DNA of 44,755 nucleotides from an uncultured Clostridiaceae bacterium (GCA_947381905.1 CANCXL010000015.1:1-44755); one strand, 5' to 3'. Shown: positions 1 through 9,092, numbered from the stretch's first letter. Notes: generated by a model not told the origin, from the letters alone. Translations and numbers: made by a program.

Positions 1-170
1 TACGAGATCAAAACGCATCGATCGCTAGTGGATATAATAAAGGGAAAGCTGAAGGCAAAAAAGAAAAAAAAATTGAAATAGCTAAGAACCTATTAAAAGA
101 AGGTATAGATATGGATATAATTATTAGAGCAACTAATTTAGAGAAAGAAGAAATAGAAAAATTAAAGTAA
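1..170 (+). CDS. Rpn-family nuclease/putative transposase, C-terminal end (partial)
   Basis: An open frame runs from the window edge to a TAA at 168-170. It encodes a charged linker rich in Gly, Lys and Glu (GKAEGKKEKK) and then a small helical module ending in NLEKEEIEKLK. This tail, a Lys/Glu linker followed by 'AKNLLKEGID...I..AT.L..EEI..L', is typical of the C-terminus of Rpn/YhgA-like PD-(D/E)XK proteins, which are recombination-promoting nucleases often annotated as transposases. The nuclease domain itself lies outside the window, so activity cannot be judged. A hairpin terminator follows directly. Confidence 0.65.
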   Translation, partial: RDQNASIASGYNKGKAEGKKEKKIEIAKNLLKEGIDMDIIIRATNLEKEEIEKLK

Positions 171-188
171 ATAAAATTATATGAAAAT

Positions 189-221
189 GTACTCTATTTA
201 AAAAAATAGGGTACTATTTTT
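189..221 (+). terminator. Rho-independent terminator after the Rpn-like gene
   Basis: Arms GTACTCTATTT and AAATAGGGTAC (one G-T pair) enclose an AAAA loop and are followed by TATTTTT. Confidence 0.8.
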
Positions 222-231
222 AATTAAAAAT

Positions 232-260
232 TTGTTTAATATTGGTGTTTGTGATATTAT
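232..260 (+). promoter_or_regulatory. Promoter of the nucleobase permease
   Basis: TTGTTT (232-237), 17-nt spacer, TATTAT (255-260). The leader would be only about 30 nt, too short for a purine riboswitch. A small inverted repeat CTTATT/AATAAG (269-284) sits just before the ribosome site. Confidence 0.6.
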
Positions 261-296
261 ATAAGTGACTTATTTGTTAATAAGAGGAGAAATGAT

Positions 297-1658
297 ATGT
301 TAGAGAAAATTTTTAAACTAAAAGAAAATGGAACAAAAGTTATAACTGAACTTATTGCAGGGCTTACTATATTTATATCAATTTCATACATAATATTTAT
401 TAATCCTAAAATTTTGTCTCAAACAGGCATGGATTATAATGCAATATATTCAGCAACAATTATTGCATCAATAATTGGAACATTAATAATGGGGCTTGTA
501 GCAAACGTACCATATGTACAAAGTGCAGGGCTTGGACTTAATGCCTTATTTACTTATACAATATGCGGTAGTTTAGGATTTACATGGCAACAAGCATTAG
601 CTATGGTATTTATTTGTGGTATAATTAATATTTTGGTTACAGCAACAAGCATAAGAAAAAAACTTATTAAAGCAATACCGGTATTTCTTCAGGATGCAAT
701 TACTGTAGGAATAGGACTTTTTATTGCATACACAGGATTTAGAAATGCAAATTTAATACATTTTTCGGTAGGAGAAATAGTAGATGGATTTGCCTCAGGA
801 AGTTCTGCAATACCAAGCCTTGTAACATTTAATAATTCAGCTGTAGTTTTATCTTTAATAGGACTATTTATAACAAGCATATTAGTATTAAAAAAAGTAA
901 AAGGTGCATACCTAATAGGTATTATTATAACAACATTAATAGGAATACCAATGGGAGTTACATCACTTCCAGATTTTTCAAATTATAGTATTTTGCCATC
1001 TATAGAGCCAACATTTTTAAAACTAGATATTGCAGGACTATTTAGTGCTAAAGCAGGTCTTGTTACAATCTTTATGACAATATTTACACTTTGTATTTCA
1101 GATATATTCGATACTGTGGGAACCTTTATAGGAACAGGTAAAAAGTCAGGAATATTTAAAATAGATGAAAAAGGCAATATGCCTAAAAAATTAGAAAAAG
1201 CATTGTTTGCTGACTCAATTGCAACAAGCGTAGGAGCATTACTTGGAACAAGTAATGTCACAACATATGTTGAAAGTAGTGCAGGAATTGAAGCTGGAGG
1301 AAGAACAGGGCTAACAGCTGTGTTTGCAGCAATATGTTTTGCATTATCGCTATTTATTGCACCTATTGTTGCATGTGTTCCGATGGAGGCTATTGCACCA
1401 GTATTAATTTTAATAGGAGTATCAATGATAGGATCAGTAAAAAGTATCAACTGGGATGATATAAGTGTAGCAGTACCAGCATTTTTTACAATTATAATAA
1501 TGCCATTTGCATATTCTATTACAGCAGGAATTGAAATTGGATTTTTATTTTATGTATTAAGTAATGTAATAAATAAAAGGGCAAAGAACGTGTCGCCTAT
1601 AATTTATATTTTTTCTATATTGTTCATTATAGATTTTGTATATACAGCTTTAAATTAA
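297..1658 (+). CDS. NCS2-family (AzgA-like) nucleobase permease
   Basis: A 453-residue polytopic membrane protein. Residues ~22-40 (GLTIFISISYIIFINPKIL) and ~76-86 (QSAGLGLNALF) match the conserved N-terminal blocks of the AzgA/PbuG branch of NCS2 transporters, as does NVTTYVESSAGI with the following GGRTGL near residue 319. Members import hypoxanthine, guanine or adenine by proton symport, feeding purine salvage. The exact substrate cannot be read from sequence. The ATG at 297 has GAGGAG 8 nt upstream and its own promoter. The gene is monocistronic and ends at a hairpin shared with the convergent gene on the other strand. Length is normal for the family. Confidence 0.88.
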   Translation: MLEKIFKLKENGTKVITELIAGLTIFISISYIIFINPKILSQTGMDYNAIYSATIIASIIGTLIMGLVANVPYVQSAGLGLNALFTYTICGSLGFTWQQALAMVFICGIINILVTATSIRKKLIKAIPVFLQDAITVGIGLFIAYTGFRNANLIHFSVGEIVDGFASGSSAIPSLVTFNNSAVVLSLIGLFITSILVLKKVKGAYLIGIIITTLIGIPMGVTSLPDFSNYSILPSIEPTFLKLDIAGLFSAKAGLVTIFMTIFTLCISDIFDTVGTFIGTGKKSGIFKIDEKGNMPKKLEKALFADSIATSVGALLGTSNVTTYVESSAGIEAGGRTGLTAVFAAICFALSLFIAPIVACVPMEAIAPVLILIGVSMIGSVKSINWDDISVAVPAFFTIIIMPFAYSITAGIEIGFLFYVLSNVINKRAKNVSPIIYIFSILFIIDFVYTALN

Positions 1659-1664
1659 AAAACA

Positions 1665-1700
1665 AAAAAGGTGCATTTATCTAATTAATTGCACCTTTTT
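1665..1700. terminator. Bidirectional terminator
   Basis: AAAAAGGTGCA and TGCACCTTTTT form a stem with a 14-nt loop. A and T tracts flank it on both sides, serving the permease (+) and the convergent unknown gene (-). Confidence 0.85.
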
Positions 1701-2268
1701 ATAATAATATATCATTTTCTTTATTATAGTTTTTCCCCACAGAACATAATGAAAAGTCATCACCATTGTATGTGTAACCATTAATTGAGCTGTTTGTTTG
1801 AGAGTGAAGAGTCATTCTCTTTATTTCAAAATTACTATCATCACTCCATTTATTTTTTCCAATCATATCATTGTAGTTATTAATACAAAGTGATAGATTT
1901 GCTCCAATGCTATCAACATACTCAATTAGATAATCTGCTTTTTTTATTTTGTATTTTTTACTAAAAGAAGCATCCCTTTTTGTATATTTAATATCCTTTG
2001 TATGAATAATAGTATTTTTTTTAGCCATTAATACAATTTTCCCATCGTTACATTGTATAAACCATTTATTTTTTGAATTATCAAGTATAGTAATAACTTT
2101 TTCGTCTAAATATTTTAATGGACCAACTTTAATATTTGTAATATACAAATTATTATTGTAGAAGAAATCTTTAATTTTAGTGTATTTTTCTAAATCAATA
2201 TTTTTTTGTATATCTTTAATATATTTTTCTTTATCAATGTCTGTAATTTCTTCAAAAAATCTTGTCAT
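1699..2268 (-). CDS. Hypothetical protein, 189 aa
   Basis: Not recognised. A soluble, Lys/Asn/Asp-rich protein with no signal peptide or membrane segment. The middle (about 45-115) looks beta-rich (KWFIQCNDGKIVLMAKK), and the C-terminal half contains an Asn-rich stretch and a short Gly/Tyr/Asn patch (NGYTYNGDDFSL). The start is firm: GGAGGT lies 5 nt upstream of the ATG and a consensus promoter lies just beyond. It is transcribed alone, convergent with the permease and divergent from recD2, so context gives no functional hint. Confidence 0.7.
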   Translation of the reverse strand: MTRFFEEITDIDKEKYIKDIQKNIDLEKYTKIKDFFYNNNLYITNIKVGPLKYLDEKVITILDNSKNKWFIQCNDGKIVLMAKKNTIIHTKDIKYTKRDASFSKKYKIKKADYLIEYVDSIGANLSLCINNYNDMIGKNKWSDDSNFEIKRMTLHSQTNSSINGYTYNGDDFSLCSVGKNYNKENDILL

Positions 2269-2287
2269 TTTTTACCTCCAGGTCAAG

Positions 2288-2316
2288 ATTATATCAAAGA
2301 TAAATGCAAAAGTCAA
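2288..2316 (-). promoter_or_regulatory. Promoter of the 189-aa hypothetical gene
   Basis: On the minus strand: TTGACT (2311-2316), 17-nt spacer, TATAAT (2288-2293). The leader is very short, so the ribosome site lies almost at the transcript start. Confidence 0.8.
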
Positions 2317-2342
2317 ACACAGATTACATAAATATATTGTGC

Positions 2343-2371
2343 TTGAAAAAATTAATTTAATATAATATAAT
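2343..2371 (+). promoter_or_regulatory. Promoter of recD2
   Basis: TTGAAA (2343-2348), 17-nt spacer, TATAAT (2366-2371). An overlapping second TATAAT lies at 2361. Confidence 0.6.
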
Positions 2372-2397
2372 TATCATGTTCGAAAGGTAAATTCAGT

Positions 2398-4590
2398 ATG
2401 AAAATAGAAGGTAAAATTGCAACAATAATATTTAAAAATGAAACAAATAACTGGACTGTATTATTAGTTAAAGTAAAAAATGAATATATAACATGTGTAG
2501 GAGAAACAGAAGAAATAGAAGTAGATGACGAGTTAGAATTTGAAGGCGAGATGGTATCTCATAAGGTATATGGAGAACAGCTTAAATTTACCTCATATAA
2601 AAAAGTTTTACCAAAAACTACATCAGCCTTAATAGCATATATAGCAGATAATATTTCAGGAGTTGGAAAAAAGACAGCTAAAAATATTACAGATATGTTT
2701 GGAGATGAAACTGTTAATGTAATTAGATTTTCTATGGATAAACTATATGAAGTTAAAGGCTTAAATACTGAAAAAATCGAGAGATTAAATGATTTTTTTA
2801 ACACTGAATGGGAAAAATGGAATACTATAGAATTTTTAAGTGAATTTGGACTATCAACAGTGGTATCAAATAGAATTTATACTGCAGTTGGAAAAGACAC
2901 AATATCTATAGTAAAGGAAAATCCATATAGTTTACTTGGATTTGTTAAATCTCTTGATTTTAAAAGCGTAGACAATATTGGACAAAGACTCGGTGTACCA
3001 CTAACTAATATAGATAGGTTAGATAATGGGCTAATATATGCAATAGATAAGATTACTGAATTTGGACATACATGTGTAGAAAAGGCAAATCTTGTAAATT
3101 ATTGTATGGAACTATTAGGCGTAGATGAAATATCAATTTGTGATACAATAACAAGACTTGTTTTAAATAGTAAATTATATATAGATAAAATAGATTCTCA
3201 AGAATATGTCTTTAGACAAAGTATGTATCTTGCAGAAGAAAACATAGCAAATTGTATAATTGAACATACTAGATTTCAAATGAAGGAGAAGGATTTATCT
3301 AAATTAATTAGCAAAGTAAGTAATAAAAATGATATAGACCTATCTGAGGAACAAATAAGTGCAATATCTACTTGTCTTAACAATATGATATCGATTGTTA
3401 CTGGCGGCCCAGGTACAGGAAAAACAACTATTATTAAATGTATAATAGATATACTTGAAGAAGAGAAGAAAAACTATGTTTTATGTGCTCCTACAGGACG
3501 TGCAGCTAAAAGAATCACTCAAACAACTGGTAAAGAGGCCAAAACTTTACATAGACTTCTTGAAATTAGTAAGATTGATGATAATGATATAGATATGTTT
3601 TATGAGTATCAAGTAAAGCAAGTAGAAGATGAGGTAATAATTATAGATGAAGCTTCAATGATAGATTTAATGATGATGAATAACCTTGTTAAAGGTATAA
3701 AGCCTGATACGCAAGTAATAATAGTAGGAGATGTAAATCAATTACCATCTGTAGGACCTGGTAGTGTATTAAAAGATACAATTTCATCAGATATTGTGCC
3801 TACTGTAGAGCTAAAACAGATTTATAGGCAAAGTGCTAAAAGTGACATTATAGTAAATGCGCATAAAGTAAATGAGGGAGAATATCCAATATTTAAATCT
3901 AAAGATACAGATATGTTTTTTATATCTACATCTACAATAGAACAGACAGTCTCAGAGATTTCATCTTTAATATCATATAGACTAGAAACATATGCCCCAC
4001 TTGATGTTTTAAAAGATTTACAAGTTTTAACACCAGTTAAAAAAACTGAGCTTGGGACAATACAGCTTAATGAAAAAATACAAGAAATATTAAATCCAAA
4101 GTCTGAATCTAAAAAACAGGTTGAATATCAATCAAGAATATTTAGAGAAAAAGATAAAGTTATGCAGATTGTAAATAATTATGATAAAAAGTATTCTATT
4201 GAAGGAAAGTTCTTTGAAGGAATATATAATGGTGATATAGGATATATTGAGCTTATAGATAATGATGAAGAAAAACTATATGTTAAATTTGATGAAGATA
4301 GACTTGTAGAGTATGATTTTGATGAGCTTGATCAATTAGAGCACTCATATGCTATTACTATTCATAAATCTCAAGGCTCTGAATTTGATTATGTTATTTT
4401 ACCAATATTTACTGGATATAAAAAGCTTTTAACAAGAAATTTGTTATATACCGCAATGACAAGAGCTAAAAAGATGTTAATAATTGTTGGAAATAGGAAT
4501 GTAGTAAATTATATGGTAGATAATTTAGAATCTAAAAACAGAAAAACAGGGCTTAAAGAAAAGCTTGAAAAAATGCTTTATTTAAATTAA
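2398..4590 (+). CDS. recD2: ATP-dependent RecD2-like DNA helicase
   Basis: A 730-residue superfamily 1B 5'-3' helicase of the RecD2/YrrC type, which acts in DNA repair and recombination without RecBC. In order: an N-terminal OB-like region (about 1-75), helix-hairpin-helix repeats (ISGVGKKTAKNI near residue 88), Walker A TGGPGTGKTT (~335-344), Walker B VIIIDEASMI (~413), motif III with GDVNQLPSVGPGS, the IYRQS motif, an SH3-like insert (about 610-650) and the C-terminal HKSQGSEFD and YTAMTRAKK motifs. All expected helicase motifs are present and the length is normal. The start has only a weak AAAGGT ribosome site. It is followed at 57 nt by the SpoVT-like gene with no terminator, so co-transcription is possible. 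Confidence 0.92.
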   Translation: MKIEGKIATIIFKNETNNWTVLLVKVKNEYITCVGETEEIEVDDELEFEGEMVSHKVYGEQLKFTSYKKVLPKTTSALIAYIADNISGVGKKTAKNITDMFGDETVNVIRFSMDKLYEVKGLNTEKIERLNDFFNTEWEKWNTIEFLSEFGLSTVVSNRIYTAVGKDTISIVKENPYSLLGFVKSLDFKSVDNIGQRLGVPLTNIDRLDNGLIYAIDKITEFGHTCVEKANLVNYCMELLGVDEISICDTITRLVLNSKLYIDKIDSQEYVFRQSMYLAEENIANCIIEHTRFQMKEKDLSKLISKVSNKNDIDLSEEQISAISTCLNNMISIVTGGPGTGKTTIIKCIIDILEEEKKNYVLCAPTGRAAKRITQTTGKEAKTLHRLLEISKIDDNDIDMFYEYQVKQVEDEVIIIDEASMIDLMMMNNLVKGIKPDTQVIIVGDVNQLPSVGPGSVLKDTISSDIVPTVELKQIYRQSAKSDIIVNAHKVNEGEYPIFKSKDTDMFFISTSTIEQTVSEISSLISYRLETYAPLDVLKDLQVLTPVKKTELGTIQLNEKIQEILNPKSESKKQVEYQSRIFREKDKVMQIVNNYDKKYSIEGKFFEGIYNGDIGYIELIDNDEEKLYVKFDEDRLVEYDFDELDQLEHSYAITIHKSQGSEFDYVILPIFTGYKKLLTRNLLYTAMTRAKKMLIIVGNRNVVNYMVDNLESKNRKTGLKEKLEKMLYLN

Positions 4591-4612
4591 AAAATGGTAT
4601 AAATTGTTAAAT

Positions 4613-4638
4613 TCTAACTAAAAATATATAAAGTTAGA
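4613..4638 (+). promoter_or_regulatory. Inverted repeat covering the spoVT-like ribosome site
   Basis: TCTAACT (4613-4619) and AGTTAGA (4632-4638) are perfect 7-bp arms around a 12-nt A/T loop. The right arm runs into the AGAGG ribosome site of the gene starting at 4648, so the hairpin could mask it, or the repeat could be an operator for AbrB-type autoregulation. Function is inferred. Confidence 0.4.
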
Positions 4639-4647
4639 GGTGATAAT

Positions 4648-5196
4648 ATGAATACTATAAATGTTATTAAAAGAGTAGATAGTTTGGGAAGAATTGTTTT
4701 GCCTAAAAATATAAGAAAGAATTTAGAGTTAAAAGAAAACGATGAAGTTGAGTTAATTATTACAGATAATAACGAGATAATACTTAGAAAGCATTCTAAA
4801 TTAAATAAAATACAAAAAGAATATATAAAATATACTACAACACTTGCAAAATTAATATCAGATAGTAAGATTTTATTAACAGATGGAAATAAGATTGTAT
4901 TTTGCACAGATAGAAAAGACAATGAAAAATATAAAGATATGAATATATCTAAAACAGCAGAAAAGTTTATATACCAAAGAAAAAACATTAGTATAAAAAC
5001 AGTCCCAACTTTTAATATAATAGATAGCACCAAAGAAAAAGAATATTATAAAATAATGATACCTATTATATGTGATTCAGATATTGCAGGAGCTTTAATT
5101 GCATACTCAAATAAAGAAAGCTTAAGTGTAACAGAAAAAGATATTGAGCTTGTAAAATATGCAGCAAAATTAATTGAACTGGGTGCAGAAAGCTAA
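4648..5196 (+). CDS. spoVT: AbrB/SpoVT-family transcription regulator
   Basis: A 182-residue two-domain regulator. Residues ~1-52 form a SpoVT/AbrB swapped-hairpin DNA-binding domain (VKRVDSLGRIVLPKNIRK... is close to the family's 'GIVRRIDDLGRVVIPKEIRR'). Residues ~55-180 form a GAF-like domain with the layout of Bacillus SpoVT (178 aa). SpoVT adjusts forespore gene expression late in sporulation. Because I see no other clear sporulation-specific gene here, an AbrB-like vegetative role is also possible. The start has GAGGTGAT 6 nt upstream. It follows recD2 closely, with an inverted repeat between them, and a strong terminator follows. Confidence 0.72.
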   Translation: MNTINVIKRVDSLGRIVLPKNIRKNLELKENDEVELIITDNNEIILRKHSKLNKIQKEYIKYTTTLAKLISDSKILLTDGNKIVFCTDRKDNEKYKDMNISKTAEKFIYQRKNISIKTVPTFNIIDSTKEKEYYKIMIPIICDSDIAGALIAYSNKESLSVTEKDIELVKYAAKLIELGAES

Positions 5197-5223
5197 AGTT
5201 TACATATATGTTACAAAAAGAAG

Positions 5224-5263
5224 AAAAAAAGAGATATTTATATGAAAATATTTCTTTTTTTTT
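5224..5263 (+). terminator. Terminator after the spoVT-like gene
   Basis: A 16-bp A/T-rich stem with one G-T pair (arms 5224-5239 and 5246-5261) ends in a run of nine T. Confidence 0.8.
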
Positions 5264-5290
5264 GTTAGTATGTTAAAATTTAGATATAAA
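5262..5290 (+). promoter_or_regulatory. Promoter of the TPR-like gene
   Basis: TTGTTA (5262-5267), 17-nt spacer, TATAAA (5285-5290), just after the preceding terminator. Confidence 0.5.
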
Positions 5291-5320
5291 AATTATATTG
5301 TGAAAGAGTGTTGAAAGAAT

Positions 5321-6520
5321 ATGGAAGAGAAAATTAATTTAATAAGAAATAAACTAACAGGAGACATTAATGTAGATATACATTTTTTAAATTCTATGTA
5401 TAATGCCCAAAATTTAATTTTAGAAGATACCCAAGCAACAATCGAAGCAATAAATATAGTATATAACGAATTAACAAAAGAAGAAGTAAACGAAAATGAA
5501 GAAATAGAGTCAAAAGAAGAAGTTTTAGAAGATACGCAAGAACAAGAAGAGGAGCTATCTCAAGAAGATAATGATCAAATAAGTGATGAAGAAAAGAACG
5601 AAATCGATTCTATGATAGATAACTTAATTGAAAATATAGATAGTGAGAGTACAGAAGAGGCTTTAAAAGATGCAGAGCAAATTATTCCAAAAGTTGAGGC
5701 CTTATCTAAAACAACTGACGAAAATACTTTGTATTGTAGTTTTTCTACAGATTTTGAAAAACTAATATTTACAGATATTTTTGCTGGTGAAAAAGAAGTT
5801 GTAGTAACTCCATATGCAAATGATATTATATATATTATCTATGCAGATTTATTACTTAAAAAGAAAAGAAAGAAAGCAGCTCTTGATGCTTTAGATAGAG
5901 CAATATATTGGAATTATCTAAATAGGGAAGCAAGAGTTAAAAAAATAGATATACTTCTTTCAAGACAAGAAGTAGTTAAAGCATTAGATGTATTAAAAAA
6001 TTTGTTAAATATATCATATACATCTGTAGACATTGCTGAGTGTTATGCAAAATATGGTGAGATTTTTAGTACTTTAAAAGACCTTAAGAGCTCTTATGCT
6101 TTGTATAGAATTAGCTTAAGTTATGCAAATAATGATAATATCTCAAACATTATTAATGAATATGAGCAAAAAGATCCTTCATTAAAGGAGATGAGTGTAG
6201 ATAATATTTTAAGTATTGCAGAAGATAATGAGATTACACTTGGACCAAATCCAAATATTATAAAAGCACATAGAAATATAACTAATAGTTTAATTGAAAA
6301 TGGAGCATTAGAAGAAGCTAAGCTTATGCTTAGTAATGATTATGCAATGACAAGAAATCCTGAAATTGCAGATTTATTTAATCAATTAGAACAAATTATT
6401 AACCCACAAGAACAATCACAAGAACCTGAAGAGACAAAAGAAACAAAAAAGAAATCTAGTACTAAGAGCACTACAAAAAAGAAAACAACAACTAAAAAAG
6501 CTACTAGTAAAGAAGAATAG
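5321..6520 (+). CDS. TPR-like repeat protein with acidic linker and basic tail
   Basis: A 399-residue protein of unknown function with three unlike parts. After a short N-terminal helix, residues ~48-115 are very acidic (runs of Glu and Asp). Residues ~165-300 contain helical repeats resembling tetratricopeptide units (ALDALDRAIYWNYLNREARVKK and following repeats), which usually bind proteins. The last ~30 residues are a Lys/Thr/Ser tail (KKKTTTKKATSKEE) like a nucleic-acid-binding tail. There is no signal peptide, so it is probably cytoplasmic. The ATG at 5321 has only a weak GAAAG ribosome site, so translation may be modest. It precedes the O-acylation genes but a terminator hairpin lies between. 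Confidence 0.7.
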   Translation: MEEKINLIRNKLTGDINVDIHFLNSMYNAQNLILEDTQATIEAINIVYNELTKEEVNENEEIESKEEVLEDTQEQEEELSQEDNDQISDEEKNEIDSMIDNLIENIDSESTEEALKDAEQIIPKVEALSKTTDENTLYCSFSTDFEKLIFTDIFAGEKEVVVTPYANDIIYIIYADLLLKKKRKKAALDALDRAIYWNYLNREARVKKIDILLSRQEVVKALDVLKNLLNISYTSVDIAECYAKYGEIFSTLKDLKSSYALYRISLSYANNDNISNIINEYEQKDPSLKEMSVDNILSIAEDNEITLGPNPNIIKAHRNITNSLIENGALEEAKLMLSNDYAMTRNPEIADLFNQLEQIINPQEQSQEPEETKETKKKSSTKSTTKKKTTTKKATSKEE

Positions 6521-6528
6521 AATAATTT

Positions 6529-6564
6529 AAGGAGATGATTTGGTTCATCTCCTTTATCATTTTA
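6529..6564 (+). terminator. Terminator between the TPR-like gene and the MBOAT gene
   Basis: AAGGAGATGA and TCATCTCCTT form a 10-bp stem with a 6-nt loop, then TATCATTTT. The T-tract is imperfect, so some read-through into the MBOAT gene is likely. Confidence 0.65.
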
Positions 6565-6575
6565 AGGAGGAGAAT

Positions 6576-7967
6576 ATGGTATTTTCAAGTTTAACATTTT
6601 TATTTTACTTTTTACCAATAACATTATTAATTTACTATGTAGTTCCAAGTAAAATAAAAAATGCTGTAATATGTATAGCGTCTCTGGCATTTTATTTTTA
6701 TGGAGAACCAAAATATGGAATATTAATGATAATATCTATATTATCTACATACATACATGGGCTACTCATTGAAAAGTATCCAAATCAAAAAAAGAAATTC
6801 CTAATATCATCTATTTTTGTTAGTTTGGGATTTTTAACTTTTTTTAAATATACAGATTTTATAATATCCAATATAAATATGGTTGTAAATGGAAAAATCG
6901 ACCTTTTAAGACTTTCTTTGCCTATTGGTATATCATTTTATACCTTTCAGATGATAAGCTATATAATAGATGTATATAAAGGCGAAGCTAAAGCACAAAA
7001 GAGTTTGTTAAAGCTTGCAACCTATGTTGCTTTATTTCCTCAGCTTATAGCTGGACCTATTGTAAGATATACTACTATTGCATCAGAACTTGATGAAAGA
7101 CAACATACAGTTGAAAAATTTTCTTTGGGTGTTAGAAGATTTGTTATAGGGCTTTCAAAAAAGATACTAATAGCAAATGTGTTAGGAGATTTAATAAATG
7201 TATTTGGAACAACTAGTGAAAAAACAGTAGTATTTTACTGGATGTATGCAATTGCTGTAACACTTCAAATTTATTTTGATTTTTCCGGATATTCAGATAT
7301 GGCAATAGGACTTGGAAAAATGCTTGGATTTAGCTTTCCAGAAAACTTTAATTATCCTTATATTTCTAAATCTGTAACAGAATTTTGGAGAAGATGGCAT
7401 ATTACACTTGGAACTTGGTTTAAAGACTATGTATATATTCCTTTAGGTGGAAATAGGGTAAGTAAAATTAAATGGATTAGAAATATATTTATTGTATGGT
7501 TTTTAACTGGTCTTTGGCATGGTGCATCATGGAATTTTATAATATGGGGAGTATTATATGGAGTTTTACTTATGATTGAAAAGCTTGGATTATTAAAGAG
7601 GCTTGAAAAAATCCCAGCGTTTTTCTCAAGAGCATATGTAATGTTTGTTGTTATAGTAGGATTTGTAATATTTAGTTCTACAGATTTAAATAGTGCACTA
7701 AACAATATTTTAGGAATGTTTGGGATAGGTGCAATATCTATAATTAATCATGATACAATATATTATTTATTAAACTATTTACCTATATTTATACTTGGAA
7801 TATTGTTTTCAACTCCAATTATAAAGAATATAGTTGTTAAGATAAAGAAAAAAGTACCTACACTTATTAATTTTTTTGAACCAATAACTCTTGGAATACT
7901 TCTTATAGTGTGTGTAAGTTTTTTAGTTGATGGATCTTTTAATCCGTTCTTATATTTTAGATTTTAG
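6576..7967 (+). CDS. MBOAT-family O-acyltransferase (AlgI/DltB-like)
   Basis: A 463-residue polytopic membrane acyltransferase. Such proteins pass an acyl group, often acetyl, across the membrane to an extracellular polymer. Family landmarks are visible: LPIGISFYTFQ and FPQLIAGPIVRY in the first half, YFDFSGYSDMAIG, FWRRWHITL with His275, and the catalytic-type GLWHGASWNF with His315. I start at the ATG at 6576, which has AAGGAGG at ideal spacing. An upstream in-frame ATG at 6540 falls inside a terminator hairpin. The gene is followed 10 nt later by a DHHW/AlgX-like gene, the usual partner. The polymer (teichoic acid, peptidoglycan or polysaccharide) cannot be told from sequence. Confidence 0.9.
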   Translation: MVFSSLTFLFYFLPITLLIYYVVPSKIKNAVICIASLAFYFYGEPKYGILMIISILSTYIHGLLIEKYPNQKKKFLISSIFVSLGFLTFFKYTDFIISNINMVVNGKIDLLRLSLPIGISFYTFQMISYIIDVYKGEAKAQKSLLKLATYVALFPQLIAGPIVRYTTIASELDERQHTVEKFSLGVRRFVIGLSKKILIANVLGDLINVFGTTSEKTVVFYWMYAIAVTLQIYFDFSGYSDMAIGLGKMLGFSFPENFNYPYISKSVTEFWRRWHITLGTWFKDYVYIPLGGNRVSKIKWIRNIFIVWFLTGLWHGASWNFIIWGVLYGVLLMIEKLGLLKRLEKIPAFFSRAYVMFVVIVGFVIFSSTDLNSALNNILGMFGIGAISIINHDTIYYLLNYLPIFILGILFSTPIIKNIVVKIKKKVPTLINFFEPITLGILLIVCVSFLVDGSFNPFLYFRF

Positions 7968-7977
7968 GAGGAATATT

Positions 7978-9087
7978 ATGAAAGAAAAAGTAAAAAATAT
8001 TTTTGTAATAGCAGTTTTTCTTGTTATAATATTTGGATTTACTATAGCAAATTTAATTGCAAAAGATAATGAAACATCAAATTCAGAAAGAAGAAAGCTA
8101 AAACAATTTCCTAAAATTAGCGCTAAAAACTTATTTGAGGGAAAGATACCTGATGAAATAGAAGAGTATGCTATGGATCAATTTGTGTTAAGAGATGAGA
8201 TACGTAGCATAAAAACATTTGTTAAACTTGATTTATTAAGACAAAAAGATAACAATGACTTGTTTTATTTAAATGGAAGTATATATAAAATGCAGTATCC
8301 ATTAAATAAGAAGTCAGTAGAAAATACAGCAGAAAAGATTAATGCAATATATAATAAGTATTTAGGCTCTAATTTTAATGTATATTATTCTATTGTACCA
8401 GATAAAAATTATTTTTTAGGTAAAAATACAATGTATTTGAATATAGATTATAAGTCATTAGAAGAGATAATGAAGGAAAAAGTAGATAAAAATATAAAAT
8501 ACATAGATATAAAAGACAACTTATGCATGAATAGTTATTATAAGACAGATACGCATTGGAAACAACAAGATATACTAGAAGTAAGAGATAAAATTGCAAA
8601 AGAGATGAATTTTAAAGATAGAATAAATACAGATTTAATAAAAAAAGAGTATGGAGAGTTTTACGGAACATTATATGGCCAACTTGGAAAGAAAATGAAA
8701 CCAGATAAAATTGAATACCTTACAAATAGTATACTTGAAGAGGCGACTACATATAACTATGAAACTAAAAAAGAATCAAAAATATATGACGAGCAAAAAG
8801 CAAAAAAAGCCATGGATAAGTATGACTTATTCTTATCTGGTTCAACTCCGTTAATAGAAATTAGAAATGAAAGCGCAACAACACAAAAAGAGCTAATTAT
8901 CTTTAGAGATTCGTTTGGCAGTAGTTTGGCTCCATTATTTACAGAGGCATATAAAAAAATAATATTAATCGATACAAGATATATGCCCGCTGATTTAATT
9001 GAAGAATATATAGAATTTAATGATAACCAAGATGTGTTATTTGTATATAGTACTTTATTAATTAATGATAGTGGAGTATTAAAGTAA
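7978..9087 (+). CDS. DHHW/AlgX-like SGNH-fold partner of the MBOAT acyltransferase
   Basis: A 369-residue protein with an N-terminal membrane anchor (about 7-24) and an extracellular domain. It has a DTHW motif (Asp191, His193) and a later RDSFGSS block with Asp311/Ser312. Together these make the catalytic set of the AlgJ/AlgX/DHHW group of SGNH-like acetyltransferases. In known pairs the MBOAT protein exports the acyl group and the SGNH-like partner transfers it to the polymer; I infer the same here. The start at 7978 has TAGGAGG at 7 nt, whereas the upstream in-frame ATG at 7927 lies inside the MBOAT gene. A terminator follows. Confidence 0.82.
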   Translation: MKEKVKNIFVIAVFLVIIFGFTIANLIAKDNETSNSERRKLKQFPKISAKNLFEGKIPDEIEEYAMDQFVLRDEIRSIKTFVKLDLLRQKDNNDLFYLNGSIYKMQYPLNKKSVENTAEKINAIYNKYLGSNFNVYYSIVPDKNYFLGKNTMYLNIDYKSLEEIMKEKVDKNIKYIDIKDNLCMNSYYKTDTHWKQQDILEVRDKIAKEMNFKDRINTDLIKKEYGEFYGTLYGQLGKKMKPDKIEYLTNSILEEATTYNYETKKESKIYDEQKAKKAMDKYDLFLSGSTPLIEIRNESATTQKELIIFRDSFGSSLAPLFTEAYKKIILIDTRYMPADLIEEYIEFNDNQDVLFVYSTLLINDSGVLK

Positions 9088-9092
9088 AAGTA

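Noticed and set aside
232..296. Purine riboswitch ahead of the nucleobase permease
   Set aside because: The predicted transcript leader is only about 30 nt and lacks the conserved three-way junction.
983..1450. 155-aa ORF antisense to the permease
   Set aside because: It mirrors a well-supported membrane protein gene, has no promoter or ribosome site and no coherent domain.
6540..6575. Earlier start of the MBOAT gene
   Set aside because: It lies inside a terminator hairpin; the ATG at 6576 has AAGGAGG at ideal spacing.
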